Made by a program: the position numbers and the translations under genes
Shown: piece by piece, positions 23,587 to 37,300 of the stretch
Layout of the letters: each line of letters starts with the position of its first letter
How positions within the stretch are numbered: the stretch's first letter is position 1
Notes under the pieces: model-generated
The model's database searches: none
What the model was told of the DNA's origin: nothing
The model's input: the letters and a program-made list of their open reading frames with translations, nothing else
DNA from: Lophius americanus
Taxonomy: Eukaryota; Chordata; Actinopteri; Lophiiformes; Lophiidae
Reading direction: 5' to 3'
Length of the DNA stretch: 64,000 nucleotides
NCBI GenBank assembly: GCA_037951165.1
Contig: JBBDHG010000451.1
Span: forward strand, 515,001-579,000

Positions 23587-26500
23587 ATGTGTTCGATTCC
23601 CGGCCTTCCAACACCGGGATCGGAAGCACCTCTTGTCATCACGAGGGTCAACCTGAACCCCAGTGGTGGTTTTGTGGAACTACGGGTGAACCTGGATGAT
23701 GGGAGGAAGCATGTTTATGAGCGGATGATGGAGGACATTCAGAGTCCTGAAAGAAGGTTTGATGGATCAGAAGGAAAACCGGGGGACCTCTGTCTGGTCC
23801 GTATCAGCGACACCTGGCACAGAGCTCGGATTGTTTCGATCCAGAATGAGGCTTACAATGTTTTTCTAATCGATAAGGGAGAACCACATGTCGCCGCAGG
23901 TGAAGCTATAGAGTTGATTCAGAGCGACATATTTCTTCTACCTCCTGAAATCGAAACATGCATTCTCGCAAACGTCCTGTCGTGTGAGAAGGAGTGGCCC
24001 GAAAAGGCCTCAAAGTTTCTGAAATCTCTGACTGGCAAGAACTTTACGGGACTGGTCCAACATGTGCTGATGCCAGACCGGATCATTCTTTTAGACATTC
24101 CGGTTGTTTCCAGGCACATGTGTAAGTCTGGAGTTGCGAAGAAGGTACCGGGAGATGAGTTTAAATGCCTTGTACTGAAACACCTTCAATTACCCGAGGA
24201 AGAAGATTCCAAGGTCCACCACCGACGGGGGGAACGGATTCAAATTTTAAGTACCCAAGTTGAGGAATGTGAGCAGTTCTTTTATCCCCAACTCTCGAAT
24301 GACATTTTTGAAACTGTGATTGTGAGCGAGGTCAACAATCCTCGGAGCATTTTTTGCAAACTCCTCATTTTTTCCAATGAAGAGAAGAAATTATCGGAAC
24401 AGCTCCAGAAGTATTATGACAAGAGCCCAGACTTCGGAGAGACTCAACCACGTACCAGCGGAGATCCATGCGCGGCTAAAGGCTTGAGCGGCAGATGGCA
24501 ACGATCGCAACTAAAGCAAAACATGCCTAGCGATGGTGCCGTAGAAGTCCTGCTTGTGGATGAAGGAAAAACTGAATTGGTCCCAATTAAAGACATCAAA
24601 CCACTGCCACGAAGGTTCCTGAGAATGCCTGTTGTGACGTACCCCTGCTCTCTGGATGGGGTACCGGATGTGGGTACAGGGTGGACCACAGACCAGAATG
24701 ATTACTTAAAATCACTGCTCCTGCGGCGGACTGTGGTTGCCAGATTTGACCGCCACGATATATCTCAAGATTTCTATGATGTCATTCTCTATGCAGATAA
24801 CGCTGAATGCATAAACAATCATTTTATAGAGAATAAAGGACTTATTTCACCCTACAAGGCTGACAACGGTTCAAATACCATGAATGACCCCATTCCTTCC
24901 TTTCTCCAGTCACCTGAGGACCAACAATGCCTGCAAGAACAGAATAACGTCTGCATTAATGGCGGTCTAGCAGAGGAATCGTTGCTCAGCCTTGAGTACC
25001 GTGAAGTCAAAGGCTGGACAGATGTTGTAGCCACTCCCGGCACTGAGGATGTTCATGTCAAAGATGGCTTAGAAGATCCAGAACCTGTTCTACAGAGCAA
25101 TGGTTGTCAAAATGAGGACAAATTATTGCAGACGCTCATGAACGTTTCGTCACTAACGACAGGACAAATAGCCAACAGCCACAGTGGAACGTGTGCTAGA
25201 TATAAGCCAAGGATGAGTTCAGAAGATGAGTTTGTTGAAGATGCAAAAACTATGGGTGAGCAAAGAAAAGCAAGTCTGGATGTCATTCTTGAGGAAAAAG
25301 GAGATGTGCTGTCAGAGACTTTCACACATGGCGACTACCGCGACTCTGTAGTGACACAACTTTCCTTTCATTCTTGCACAGAGGGAGTTGTAAGAACCTC
25401 CAAGTACAAGTCACCAGACGTTTCTCTAAATAAGACCGAGGAGGTATACGCTTCCTCTATTGTGGGACCGAACTACTTCTGGTGTCAGTTCAGTGACACT
25501 GAAGATCTGACCATGGTGTCAAAGCTTGTTCAAGAGGCCGGACAGGTACAGCATGACGAGCTGTCCTTCAAGAACTTGGAGGATCCTGGAAGTCCATGCC
25601 TTGCTCTTTTTTCGGTGGACAACCTGTGGTACCGAGCTCAGGTTATACACAAAACCAATGACACGCTCCGTGTTTTGTTCATTGATTATGGAAAGGAGTC
25701 TGATATTGATATCAAGAGTGTGAGAACGCTTCCTCAAAGTCTTCTGGATGTGGCTCCTCTGGCTTTCTTGTGCTCCTTGAATGGATTTGATACATCCAAA
25801 GGTTCCTGGGATGACAGAGTTTATGATGACTTCTACAATCTCCTGGTTGATAGACCACTGAGGCTAAAGGTGCTTAACGCAAGTAACCACTCAAATATTT
25901 TGGTTCCTGAATATTCAGTGGAGATAGAATGTGAAAATATAGTGGTGAATGATGCACTGCTCCAATACTGGACGCCAGTTGCCGAAGGGCATGTCACGTC
26001 TGAAAAGCTTCAAACAGGAAACTCTCCCCAGGGTGATCAAACTGAATCCAACATGCCACCTGAAATTGACAACAAAGCCATCGTGAACCTTTGCATGTAC
26101 AAGAACCCAAACATTTCCAAAAACGAAAAAGTTGAGGCCTACGCTTCTTGCATTGTGGGACCCCACTTCTTCTGGTGTCAGTACGCTAATACAGAGGGGC
26201 TCAACAAAGTCTCCAGGCTTGCCGAAGAGGCTGGACAGGCCCAGCAGGACAACATGTTCCCCGAGACTCTTGGTCCTGGTAGTCCATGCCTCGCTCTGTT
26301 TTCCGCCGACAACAAGTGGTATCGAGTTCAAATAATGAACAGCATCGACAATGGATTCCACGTGGTGTTTATCGATTATGGAAATGAGTCTGAAGTTGAC
26401 ATCAAGGATGTAAGACCACTGCCTCAGTCTCTGCTGGATGAAGCCCCCCAGTCTTTTTTGTGTTCTTTGAATGGATTTGATGAGACCAGGGGCTCCTGGG

Positions 26501-27384
26501 TTGACGAGGTGTACGAAGACTTCTACATCCTTCTGGTTGATAAACCTCTTCGACTGACAATGGTCAACATGGAAACACATTCGGAGATTGCTTTTCCTCT
26601 GTATTCAGTGGACATTGAGTGCAAAGATGTGGGGGTCAATTCAGCAATGCAGAAATACTGGAAACCAGTTGCCAAAGAACGTGACTTGATTAAAAGCCCC
26701 CCAAAAGAGAGTTCTCAAACTGACACCAACAGGCCGCACCTCAGTTCTCCAAATGAAAATATGAATGCCGGCATGTACAAGCCGCCAAATCTATCAAGAA
26801 ACAAGACCGAGGTTGTGTACGCCTCTTGCATTGTGGAACCTCACTTCTTCTGGTGTCAGAACGCCGACACAGAGGAGCTCGACAAGGTATCGAGGCTCGC
26901 TCAAGAGGCAGGACAGACACTACATGAAAAAATGCTACCCACGATTCTGGATCCTGGTAGTCCTTGCCTTGCTCTTTTTCCCACGGACAACCAGTGGTAT
27001 CGCGCTCAGGTAATTCAGATGACGGACAGAATGGTCCACATTCTGTTTATGGACTATGGAAATGAGTCTGATGTTGACATGGAGAGTGTAAGACTACTGC
27101 CTCAGAGTCTGCTGGATATACCTCCCCAGTCCTTTTTGTGCTCTTTGAGTGGATTTGCAAAGTCCGAAGGCTCCTGGGTTGAAGAAGTTTACGAAGAGTT
27201 TTACAATCGCCTGGTGGATAAACCTCTGAGACTGACGGTGGTCAACATGGGAAACCATTCCGAGATTAATGTTCCCCAGTATTCGGTGGACATCGAGGTC
27301 AACGGAGTATGTTTGGGTACATTGATGGAGAAATACTGGAAAGGACTGGACTTGGGGCCCACCTTGGTAGCAAGTGTGGATTGA
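23587..27384 (+). CDS. tdrd6: Tudor-domain protein, TDRD6-type (multi-Tudor)
   Basis: A single exon encodes 1265 aa. The acceptor is at 23561. The first ATG gives MCSIPGLPTPG, very like the N-terminus I remember for TDRD6. Five Tudor modules are visible: about residues 60-110, 235-350, 618-770, 845-1000 and 1070-1225. Modules 3-5 carry FWCQ, WYR and DYG with cage-type aromatics (D700-Y701-G702, D930-Y931-G932, D1156-Y1157-G1158). Module 1 has D96-K97-G98 and module 2 D325-E326-G327, so these probably lack methylarginine binding. Known family role: germ-granule (nuage, Balbiani body) scaffold binding dimethylarginine on Piwi/Vasa-type partners. Mammalian TDRD6 is about 2100 aa, so this is a shorter form. 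The stop codon is followed one base later by a donor (GAG|GTGAGT), and a 3'UTR exon probably starts at 27546. ankrd66 next door supports TDRD6; TDRD15 is the main alternative. Confidence 0.85.
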   Translation: MCSIPGLPTPGSEAPLVITRVNLNPSGGFVELRVNLDDGRKHVYERMMEDIQSPERRFDGSEGKPGDLCLVRISDTWHRARIVSIQNEAYNVFLIDKGEPHVAAGEAIELIQSDIFLLPPEIETCILANVLSCEKEWPEKASKFLKSLTGKNFTGLVQHVLMPDRIILLDIPVVSRHMCKSGVAKKVPGDEFKCLVLKHLQLPEEEDSKVHHRRGERIQILSTQVEECEQFFYPQLSNDIFETVIVSEVNNPRSIFCKLLIFSNEEKKLSEQLQKYYDKSPDFGETQPRTSGDPCAAKGLSGRWQRSQLKQNMPSDGAVEVLLVDEGKTELVPIKDIKPLPRRFLRMPVVTYPCSLDGVPDVGTGWTTDQNDYLKSLLLRRTVVARFDRHDISQDFYDVILYADNAECINNHFIENKGLISPYKADNGSNTMNDPIPSFLQSPEDQQCLQEQNNVCINGGLAEESLLSLEYREVKGWTDVVATPGTEDVHVKDGLEDPEPVLQSNGCQNEDKLLQTLMNVSSLTTGQIANSHSGTCARYKPRMSSEDEFVEDAKTMGEQRKASLDVILEEKGDVLSETFTHGDYRDSVVTQLSFHSCTEGVVRTSKYKSPDVSLNKTEEVYASSIVGPNYFWCQFSDTEDLTMVSKLVQEAGQVQHDELSFKNLEDPGSPCLALFSVDNLWYRAQVIHKTNDTLRVLFIDYGKESDIDIKSVRTLPQSLLDVAPLAFLCSLNGFDTSKGSWDDRVYDDFYNLLVDRPLRLKVLNASNHSNILVPEYSVEIECENIVVNDALLQYWTPVAEGHVTSEKLQTGNSPQGDQTESNMPPEIDNKAIVNLCMYKNPNISKNEKVEAYASCIVGPHFFWCQYANTEGLNKVSRLAEEAGQAQQDNMFPETLGPGSPCLALFSADNKWYRVQIMNSIDNGFHVVFIDYGNESEVDIKDVRPLPQSLLDEAPQSFLCSLNGFDETRGSWVDEVYEDFYILLVDKPLRLTMVNMETHSEIAFPLYSVDIECKDVGVNSAMQKYWKPVAKERDLIKSPPKESSQTDTNRPHLSSPNENMNAGMYKPPNLSRNKTEVVYASCIVEPHFFWCQNADTEELDKVSRLAQEAGQTLHEKMLPTILDPGSPCLALFPTDNQWYRAQVIQMTDRMVHILFMDYGNESDVDMESVRLLPQSLLDIPPQSFLCSLSGFAKSEGSWVEEVYEEFYNRLVDKPLRLTVVNMGNHSEINVPQYSVDIEVNGVCLGTLMEKYWKGLDLGPTLVASVD

Positions 27385-27545
27385 GGTGAGTAGATGCTGA
27401 ATGCTGCTTCTTGAGACTTTCACTGTCATTTTGTTGATTAGAACATTACGAAATACCGTTTTAGTCAGGACTTGATTTAAGCTGGACTAAGGACTTAATG
27501 TGTCTGTTTATGGATTTTACAGAGTGTGTTGTGTTTTTCTTTCAG

Positions 27546-27815
27546 CTGTGTGGAACTGGAGTAATACTAGAAGAGACGTAAGACGTACGTTCTCCGTCTG
27601 GCTCTCGTCTGGTTAGGAATTTTACCAACTCAAAATTACATTTTTGCCTTTTTTTTCTCTTTTTCTAATTCCTTCCTTATTATTATTATTTTTTTTTTTT
27701 CAAAATTTGATTTTTCTGTGCTGAGCTACCCCGACATTTATGATACATATATAAATAGAGATATTTTGTTTTTTATGTTTTGACTTGTTTACGTATTAAA
27801 TTCCAATAAAAATGA
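27546..27815 (+). terminator. tdrd6: Probable 3'UTR exon and polyA signal of the Tudor gene
   Basis: TTTTTCTTTCAG ending at 27545 is a strong acceptor that can pair with the donor right after the Tudor stop codon. AATAAA at 27805-27810 is a suitable cleavage signal. The exon has no coding role. Confidence 0.4.
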
Positions 27816-28109
27816 AATAACACAAATAAAAAAAAGTAAAAAGAGTATATTCTCTTTCTTTCTTTCAAAACAGAGGATGTTGTCAATTCTAGGATATCTG
27901 GTGGCAAACATTCCATGTCGGAACTCTGGCTGGCTTTAGTTTCACAGACAGGAAGTGAGAAGCGACCTCTCGACGCTCGCCAAGTGTCAAAGCTGTTGAT
28001 GTTTTCTAATAAACAATTTCTCTCATAAAAACAGGGAAAAGTGGAACTTCTTTGTTTGATGTGATTTATATACATTATTACAACGGTTAAGAAGACATTG
28101 TTATGACAT

Positions 28110-28300
28110 GAGATTAATACTTGCTTTGATCTCCGGACATCAAAGCCAGATTCCATCATGTACCACCGTAAGTGACTGGTGAGGAGAGGAGACAATGTTA
28201 TTCTTTGATCTCCGGACATCAAAGCCAGATTTAATTCCATTATGTACCACAACAATGACTGAGGGGGAGACGGGGCGATTCTTTGATGTCCAGCCATTGA
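28110..28300. repeat. Tandem repeat, about 78-bp unit, three copies
   Basis: GATCTCCGGACATCAAAGCC recurs at about 28129 and 28207, and a variant (GATGTCCAGCCATTGAAG) at 28286, with TTCCAT.ATGTACCAC between them. The 174-residue minus-strand frame over 27773-28297 is produced by this array and shows no known domain. Confidence 0.7.
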
Positions 28301-28329
28301 AGAATTTAAGGTATCAAATCTACGTGAAT

Positions 28330-29040
28330 TATTACCTCCAGTAGGAGGTAATGTTTTTATACCTTGGCTGGTTTGTCTGTCTGTCCGTCCGACCGTCTGT
28401 CTGTCTGTTAGTTAGACTTCAGAAAATCTAATGGAGGGATTCTCATGGACGTTTTCCCAGAGGTAGGTCTTGAAATATTCTAGAGACAAATACATTTCGG
28501 TGAGATCATAACCCCATAGCGTGATGTCATAACAACGTTTTACGAGATACACTACTGTTGGCGGGTTTTTTGGCAAAATCTCGTGAATTAATGGACAGAT
28601 TTTTCAAGAAATATTACCCGATGTTGGGTTCGAAAAACTCTTGACTTGAATCTGGTGATGTCATAAACAGTATATTAGACATATACAGTACTGTACTTTG
28701 GATACCAGTATATATGCTGAAAAGAAATACATTTCTTTACAGTATTACTTTAAAACCTATATAAAGTACAGTACTGTAACATTTTAACAGTAATGTACTG
28801 TTGATTTGAATATCAGTATGTATACTGTAAAATTGCTGTATCATGGCAGCTGCCAGTATTTTACTGAAATTTAATAGGGAATTTCTGTAGTATTTACAGT
28901 AAAACAAATATACAGTGTAGTACCGTCATATTTTTACAGTAATATATAATTAATTTTGGATACCAGCATGTAGTCTGCAAAGAAACAATACCATGCTGGC
29001 AACCAGCTGCCAGTATTTTTATTTTTTTTACAGTGATATT
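28330..29040. repeat. Dispersed fish repeat plus CTGTAAA-type element
   Basis: Bases 28336-28640 start with GGAGGTAATGTTTTTATACC, run into CTGTCTGTCCGT simple repeat, then ATGGAGGGATTCTCATGGAC. I recognise this layout as a common percomorph dispersed repeat, from memory. Bases 28650-29035 repeat ACAGTACTGTA and GCTGCCAGTATTTTACTG motifs and close with TTTTTTACAGTG, resembling the 1753-3296 composite. Confidence 0.45.
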
Positions 29041-29493
29041 AAACGCAGGAATAAATCTAGAAAAGATTAAATAACTTTAATCTTCTGGAGTTATGGAGGC
29101 TCAGTCATGCCATGTGTTTCAATCTTCAAAAAAATATACAGCACATTTAGTCACTTCAAAAATAAGCAGTGAATATATTTCTGGTAAGTTTACGGTTTGA
29201 AGTGTTTATGAATATTTAAAAAAAAAAAAGATCCTGGGTCTTTATTTGTTGTTTTTGTTTTCGTAACTTCTACTCTGGACTCTTTCTATCTGCCACACAA
29301 ACCTAATTGTTTATCTTGTGTCTTTAGTTTTTTTAAGTTAGTCAGACTTTATGCATGGTTTTAAAAAAAACTTTTTAAAAAACTTTCTTTTTTTAATTTA
29401 AAAAAAACAAACTTTTTGTTTCTGATTTGTTTTGTTGGAATCTGATCCTAGAATCATTCCTGGACTGCACTCATCAGTGAAAAGAGAAATCTG

Positions 29494-29498
<5 letters not shown>

Positions 29499-29559
<61 letters not shown>

Positions 29560-29560
29560 C
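29499..29560. repeat. (TA)n tract upstream of ankrd66
   Basis: About 60 bp of TA repeat with one CATA break, about 110 bp before the ankrd66 start. It may lie in the 5' flank or leader intron. Confidence 0.9.
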
Positions 29561-29672
29561 TGTGTAAATAAAGAGACACAATAAAACTCCTGCAGCTGGT
29601 TTGCAGCACCGGCGCTCACGGGTTTCGGGTTTCGCTCCTGTGTTTCTGTTTCCAGGCGACCGCGGTAACGAC

Positions 29673-31313
<1,641 letters not shown>

Positions 31314-31371
31314 CACCAACGGTTACTGCTGTGGAAACATCAAATACTCCTTAAAGCACACGTGTGTCACT

Positions 31372-31835
31372 CACACCAATCAGCCATTACATTATAACCA
31401 CTGACAGCTGAAGTCGGAAGGACGTTGATTATCGGGTCAGAGTGGCGTCTGTCAGTGGGTGGGAGATGTCAGACAGTAAGTGAATCTGACGAGACTTTGA
31501 CGAGAACCAGGCTGCGATGTCTGGACAACTGGATCAGCGCTTCTCCAGAATTGTTCTGGCGTTCCTGGCGGTTAGAACGAAGTTGCTCAAAATGGAGTTG
31601 ACAAGGGTTCCGTCTGTGTGCTGAGGAAAAACTGCAACGCAGGTGAATTGGTTGCTCTAAGTTGTCCAGGTTTACGGTAAATTAAGAATCTCTAAGATAT
31701 TAAATGAATAAATGCACCAAAGAAATAAAATATGCAAAGAAATCGGTTTAACATGTTTGTTTTTTTCTTTTTTTACGGACAATAAAAGGTTCTGAGCTGG
31801 TGGTCTTAATGTTATGGCTGACCTGTGCACTATTT
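31372..31835. mobile_element. Degenerate Tc1/mariner-like element, internally deleted
   Basis: It begins with ATCAGCCATTACATTATAAC, followed by CCACTGACAG, and ends with GGTCTTAATGTTATGGCTGAC, which are inverted complements. The inner part retains pieces resembling the N-terminal transposase region (TTTGACGAGAACCAGGCTGC, CTGGATCAGCGC) of a common fish family. It is non-coding now. Single ends of similar sequence occur near 20955, 49600 and 61650. Confidence 0.55.
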
Positions 31836-32214
31836 TGCGGACTAATTTATCAATCTTCTCGTGTAGAATTTTTGCTGTGGCTCTTTTTTGGCACCTTTTT
31901 AAGATTTATCAATAATGGAAATGATGAGAGGTGAGTTGTGGAAAAGCAAAATAAAAAAAGATACAATAAATAAATATAATTTCTGATCCTTTGCGGTTGC
32001 ATCTTGTCTGCATGTCCTCTGAACGCCTCACGGTTGATTCCGCCACGCTCAAACGTTTGTAGAATGTCCTTTTTTCATAACTTTGTGATTACAACATGTT
32101 AATTTAACGTAAGCTTCAATTTAAAGATGAAATAAATATGATTCATCTCTTCATTTATGTCAATTAAAATAATGTGAATACATTTATTTAAACTCTGCCA
32201 CAAAGGAGTCACAA

Positions 32215-32822
32215 GCCATTGGACTTCTGGTGCCGGTCCCAAGCCCGGATTAATGGGGAGGGCATCCGACGTGAAAAACTATAACAAATAAATATGCAGA
32301 ACATAAAAGTTTTGAAAGTTCTGATCGGAACTGTGGGATTGCATGAGGAGGTCTGGAGGCGTGAGGAGGTCTGGAGTACTCCTATGAGAGTAGGAGTGAT
32401 GGATGGGTTGAAGGTGGAGGTGGGACTGCAACAAGGATGGGCTCTGAGCCCCTTCTTGTCTGCTGTGGTGATGGACAGGCTGAGAGAGGAGGTCAGCAGG
32501 AGTCTCCATGGACTATGATGTTGGGGGAGGACATTGTGATTTATAGTGGGAGAAGGGAGCGGGTGGAGGAGAACCTTGAGGAGTGGAGGTATGCGCTGGT
32601 GAGAAGAGGAATGAAGAGAGAATACATGTGTGTGAATGAAAGGGGGGCAGGAGGAGGTGAGGATGGAGGAGTAGAGGTGGAGGAGGTTTCTGGATGTTGT
32701 GAGAGAGGACATGCAGTTGGTTGGTGTGACAGAGGAAGAAGCAGAGGACAGGGGGAGATGGAGACAGAAGATGTGCTGTGGAGACACCTGAAAGTAACAA
32801 ACCAAAGAAGAAGAAGAAGTAA
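32215..32822 (+). mobile_element. RTE-like LINE 3' end
   Basis: Frames on the plus strand read a degenerate reverse transcriptase: GLQQGWALSPFL, VVMDRLREEV, then in another frame TMMLGEDIVIYSGRRERVEE, LEEWRYALVRRGMK and YMCVNE. The catalytic YxDD-type box is replaced by GEDI. Frame changes and deletions make it inactive. It ends with AAAGAAGAAGAAGAAG at 32806-32820, the usual 3' tail of this group. Confidence 0.7.
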
Positions 32823-32891
32823 ATACATTTATTTAACAAGAACTCCAGTTATTCTACAAAAGCAGTAAACAGCATGTAAACATTTCTTTTT

Positions 32892-32897
32892 TTTATT
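32892..32897 (-). terminator. slc5a6: Possible slc5a6 polyadenylation signal
   Basis: TTTATT on the plus strand reads AATAAA on the minus strand, about 115 bases past the slc5a6 stop codon. Position is good; use is inferred. Confidence 0.4.
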
Positions 32898-33011
32898 TTT
32901 ACAGATCTAAAAAACTAATTTAGTGTAATTCTGTGATAGTGTTATGAGCAACATGATAAATAAAAACACATTTCTGTTTCAGCTTCAGCTGCTTTCCAGC
33001 CAGACAGGAAG

Positions 33012-34287
33012 TCAAAGGATTGTTTCTTGATCCACAGGAAGTGAGGGAGCCTCTGGGAGGAAACGGTCCGTCTCTTCCTGTGATGATGCGTCTGATTCTG
33101 TGAAGAAGGCTCCGTATCTTTCTTTGAGCTGTGGAGGCTCCTCCCCCTGTTGTCCTGAGAGCTGGAAGAATGAGCCAGAAGATTATGATGAGGTATGTCG
33201 TCAGGATCACCTGTGACTAAAACCTGTGCTTTTATTTCCACGCGTCTTGAACATTTTGAATTTTAAACTTCTTTAATGAGTTTAAAAGGAAATAATAAAT
33301 CTTAGAGACAGGATGACCATCGACACCTCTCAGATCCTCCACCTCTTTTCTTCTAGTCGTCCCACCAAACAAAAAAATTGTTAATTTTTCATTCTGATTT
33401 TATCACATTTTACTCTAATAGTTCATGTTTAAGTCACTAGGGGAGATTTACATTTTTTTTTTAAAAATCTTCCCACCCAGGATAAGACTTCGGCATCAGC
33501 GGTTCTGACACAGCACAGAACCGGTGTCTGAGGAAATGTTCTACTTACTGCCGGTTCCAGAGGAGGAGTCGCACCGCAGAGCTTGTTTCTGAGACGTTCA
33601 GGTAGAAAGCAAAGCAGTTCCCCAAGCGGGTAGATTGTACCTGCGGTCACGTCTTCTGCCTTCATCGGACCTAAACCAAACAGAGAGAGAGATCAGGGGA
33701 GGCTGGTCCGGTTGATGGGGCTCCGCTTCTGAGAGGACATGTTATCAAATCTCACCATCGTTTGTAAAAATCATTTTTATATATTCTTTGGAAAAATTCC
33801 ATTATTGAAATGCAGATGATGCCTCAACAGTGACACCTACAGGTCAGCGAGGTGAAAGGAAGTGTGTGTGAAGTGGAGAGCAGAGGAGGACAGACTTCAT
33901 ACTCCTCCTCTGGAGGCAGGATCTCCTTGATCCATTTAATTGATTTCAATCTACTTCTTCTTTTCATGCTGATCTGCTATTGGCCAAGACACAGGAAGTG
34001 ACGCTCCAAGGGAGGATTCTCCCTGACCAATCCACAACCAGAATACAAGACGGACATGACGTTGGTCTAGTGAGAGTTTCCACATTTCCTCGTCCAATCT
34101 CCACCACTGTGAGGCGCTAGAGTGAATTACTTTAGTTCAAATAGAACTTAAAATATATAATTTAAAGAAGCCATGTCCAAATAAATGTAATTTCTAATGC
34201 TTTAGCAGATAGCTTATCGTTTTAGCTAGAAGCCCAGAAAAGCTTCCTGGTGAGGATGGATATAGAACAGTGATTTATATTTCCTCA

Positions 34288-34336
<49 letters not shown>

Positions 34337-37300
34337 TCGTCAAAGGTTGATGACACACGCTTTTAATTTGAAATTACAAAATAAGAACTCAGGCAGGTGA
34401 TGTAGTGTAACACAGGGAGGAGTGCTCGTACTTTATTTTCCCAACGGAGAACCCCTACAACACACTGGCCAACTCATTCTCAGCTCGACTCCTTCAAAAT
34501 AAGAGCATTTATCATAAACCGCAAAACTCCTCGGTGCATTTACTGAGGCCGAAACTATGAAAAATGTATTCCATGTTTGTAGGATTTTTAAAAAAATTTT
34601 GATTTCTGACTTATTAAAAATTAAAAAAAATCTCTTAAACCAGCCTCCACTCATGTATAAGTATATAATCAAGCTTTCAAAGTTAGATAGGAAACACAGA
34701 GTGGCCCAGATGTGTTCAGGTAAGAACCGGCTTACCTGTGAGGTAGCTGACGGTCAGGCCGACCAGGACGACTGTGAGGCAGTTGAAGGCGCTGTACCAC
34801 ATGTACGACATCGAGTAAAATCTCCTGAGTCCGCTGGGACGGCTGAAGATCAAACAGGGAGATGAGTCACGAAAGGAATCCTTAAAAGTAAATGGGTCAG
34901 ATGTGAGCCTGATACCTCAGGGTGACGTTGGTGAGTGCAGTCTGAAAGGCGGCAGTCATGTTCTCGGGTCTGCAGTCCGGTGGGAGCGGTCTGGTGCCGA
35001 AGCTTCGAGTCACGATGCTTCCGACGCCGACCCAGAAGGACAGACTCAAACCGATGCCCAGACCTGCCACTGCCCCCTGGTGAGAACGGGGAAACATTAG
35101 CATGGAGCCCAGCCCCCGCTACGAAACGTTCAGTGGAACGGGTGTAATAGTTTCAGTGTAATCAGGTAAATGTGGAAATTGAAAGTTGATCTTGTTTGAT
35201 CCTGTACTAAATAAACACTCGACCAATTTTTTTGAAAATCAGTCAGCAGATTTTTTGCAAATTAAACTAACTGGAGGAAGAGGTTTGTTTGCTAGCAACA
35301 TTAGAACCAGACAGAAACAGGCTTGATCATTTGTGCCACCTGAACTTGTAGGTGGCTAAGACTCGTATCTGCACTGGTAGGTGGTTAAGACTCATATCTT
35401 AACTCATAGGTGGCTCGGATTCGTATCTGGTCGATGGTTGGGACTCTTAAATGGCTAGGACGGCGTATATAGACTTGAAGGTGACTTGATTTGTGGTTCT
35501 GTTTCAAATAAGTGAAAGCTCGTGGAACAAAGTGAAAATATGAAATCCCAAATCTTGTGTCCTAAATTATATTTGAGGTCTCGGAGTTAGATTCTGGATA
35601 AGATCTGATGGAATTGTGAAAGAAGAAAGAATCTCCGGCTCCGCCCCTTTACCAACATTTAATGCTTTAAGGCCCAAACCTACTGGTGTCAAGGATGAGG
35701 TCATACTTACGATGGAGTTGGCACATGGGAAGAACATCCCGAGACAAAACAGACCGAGAACAGGACCGCCGACCATCCCGAAGATTTTCAGAGCCACCTG
35801 CAGTTCAAACACACGAGTCAGAGCTGAGCGAGGAACGCCGGTTGTTGCCTGTTGGAGCGGGCCGTGGACTCACCTGTAGAACCGACTCGCCCATGAGGTG
35901 GGTGAGGTAGGCCATGGCCAGACACAGCAGCCCGTAGGACATGGCTGATTGGAGAGAGATGAGATTAAACCTCAGAACATGTGCCGACAGCTCTGTACGC
36001 TACATGGCTGAGTTTGAGTTCAAAGGTCACCTAAGGCTTTGGACAGCAGCGTTGCTCTGGCCTCCGTCATGGTGGGGACATGTGGTTTGATGAGGTCCTC
36101 CATCGTCACAGTGGCCAAAGAGTTGAAAGCAGAGGAGATGCTGCTGCGCAGGACGAACAAACATTACCTGGACTTAAGTTTTCAGCTTTTTACCCAACGA
36201 GATTCACATTATTTTTTACAGTGTTTGATTTTTTTTGCCCGGATTAGGAAAAGAAATAAACCTTGGGATTTCAGACTACTCCTTTTTTCGGTTGTTTACT
36301 GCGTTAATAATTTTGCAATAATCTTCTTGTTTCTTAACTTGAATGTAACCAAAATCAATTATGTTCAGTCGAATTATTGGAGAACCTCCCTCTGATGTTC
36401 TCCATTGATCTGGTTGTGGAGGTTAAGGGTTAGCCTCAACTGAGAAAGTGCGGTACCTGAGCGCTGCGCTGAATAAACACGCTATAAAGAGTCCTGGTAG
36501 TCCGGGCAGACCTTGAAGCATATCCATCACAAAGTAAATCACCATCTGTGTGGAAATATGGAAACAAAGTTCGCTGAAACCTTCAGCTGCACGTGAGAAA
36601 TGAAATGCAGATCTGACATTTTATCACCTGCATGAATGCACATTTGCATAATGAGCCCAGTGTGTGAGGAGGATTTACTTAAAAAAATATGCAAACGCTC
36701 CTGCTGCTCCATGAGCCTGGAGGGTCTCTCTACGCATCTCTGCAGGACATTAACTTCCATCGCCCCGCACTAATCTCATGTGATCAAGGTAACATGAAAA
36801 GACGGACGTGAAGCAGACGATTCCGTTAAAGACGGTGTCTTCGGACACTCACTGCATCACTTGAGGAGGAGACCAGCTGGAGGGAGTGATCTTCTCCGCA
36901 GTAACAAGCAAACATGACCAGTCCCATCACGCAGCTGAGAGCCAGCGCCAGCTGCAGGGACGGGAACGCCATGTAGCAAGACCTGAACACGGACACAGGG
37001 AAAGGAAAGGCTTTGGCCACTTCATCAGGTGAAAGATTGATTTTGGAGAGGGAGGAGTGAGCTGAGGCTCAATAAAGGTTGCAATCTGGAACTTCACCAC
37101 TAGATGCCACTAAACTGCACCTTTATTATCCGCTTCTTCGACTTCAGGGGTCTACACAGAAGATCATCAGTTTCCATCTCCCCTGTCCTCTGCATCATCC
37201 TGTCACACCACCCAACTGCATGTCCTCTCTCACCACATCCACAAACCTCCTCTTAGTTCTTCTCTTTCTTCTCCTGCCTGCAGCTCCATCTCCAGCATCC

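Noticed and set aside
27773..28297. 174-residue minus-strand ORF downstream of the Tudor gene
   Set aside because: Two thirds of it is a threefold tandem repeat, and no domain or splice structure is visible.
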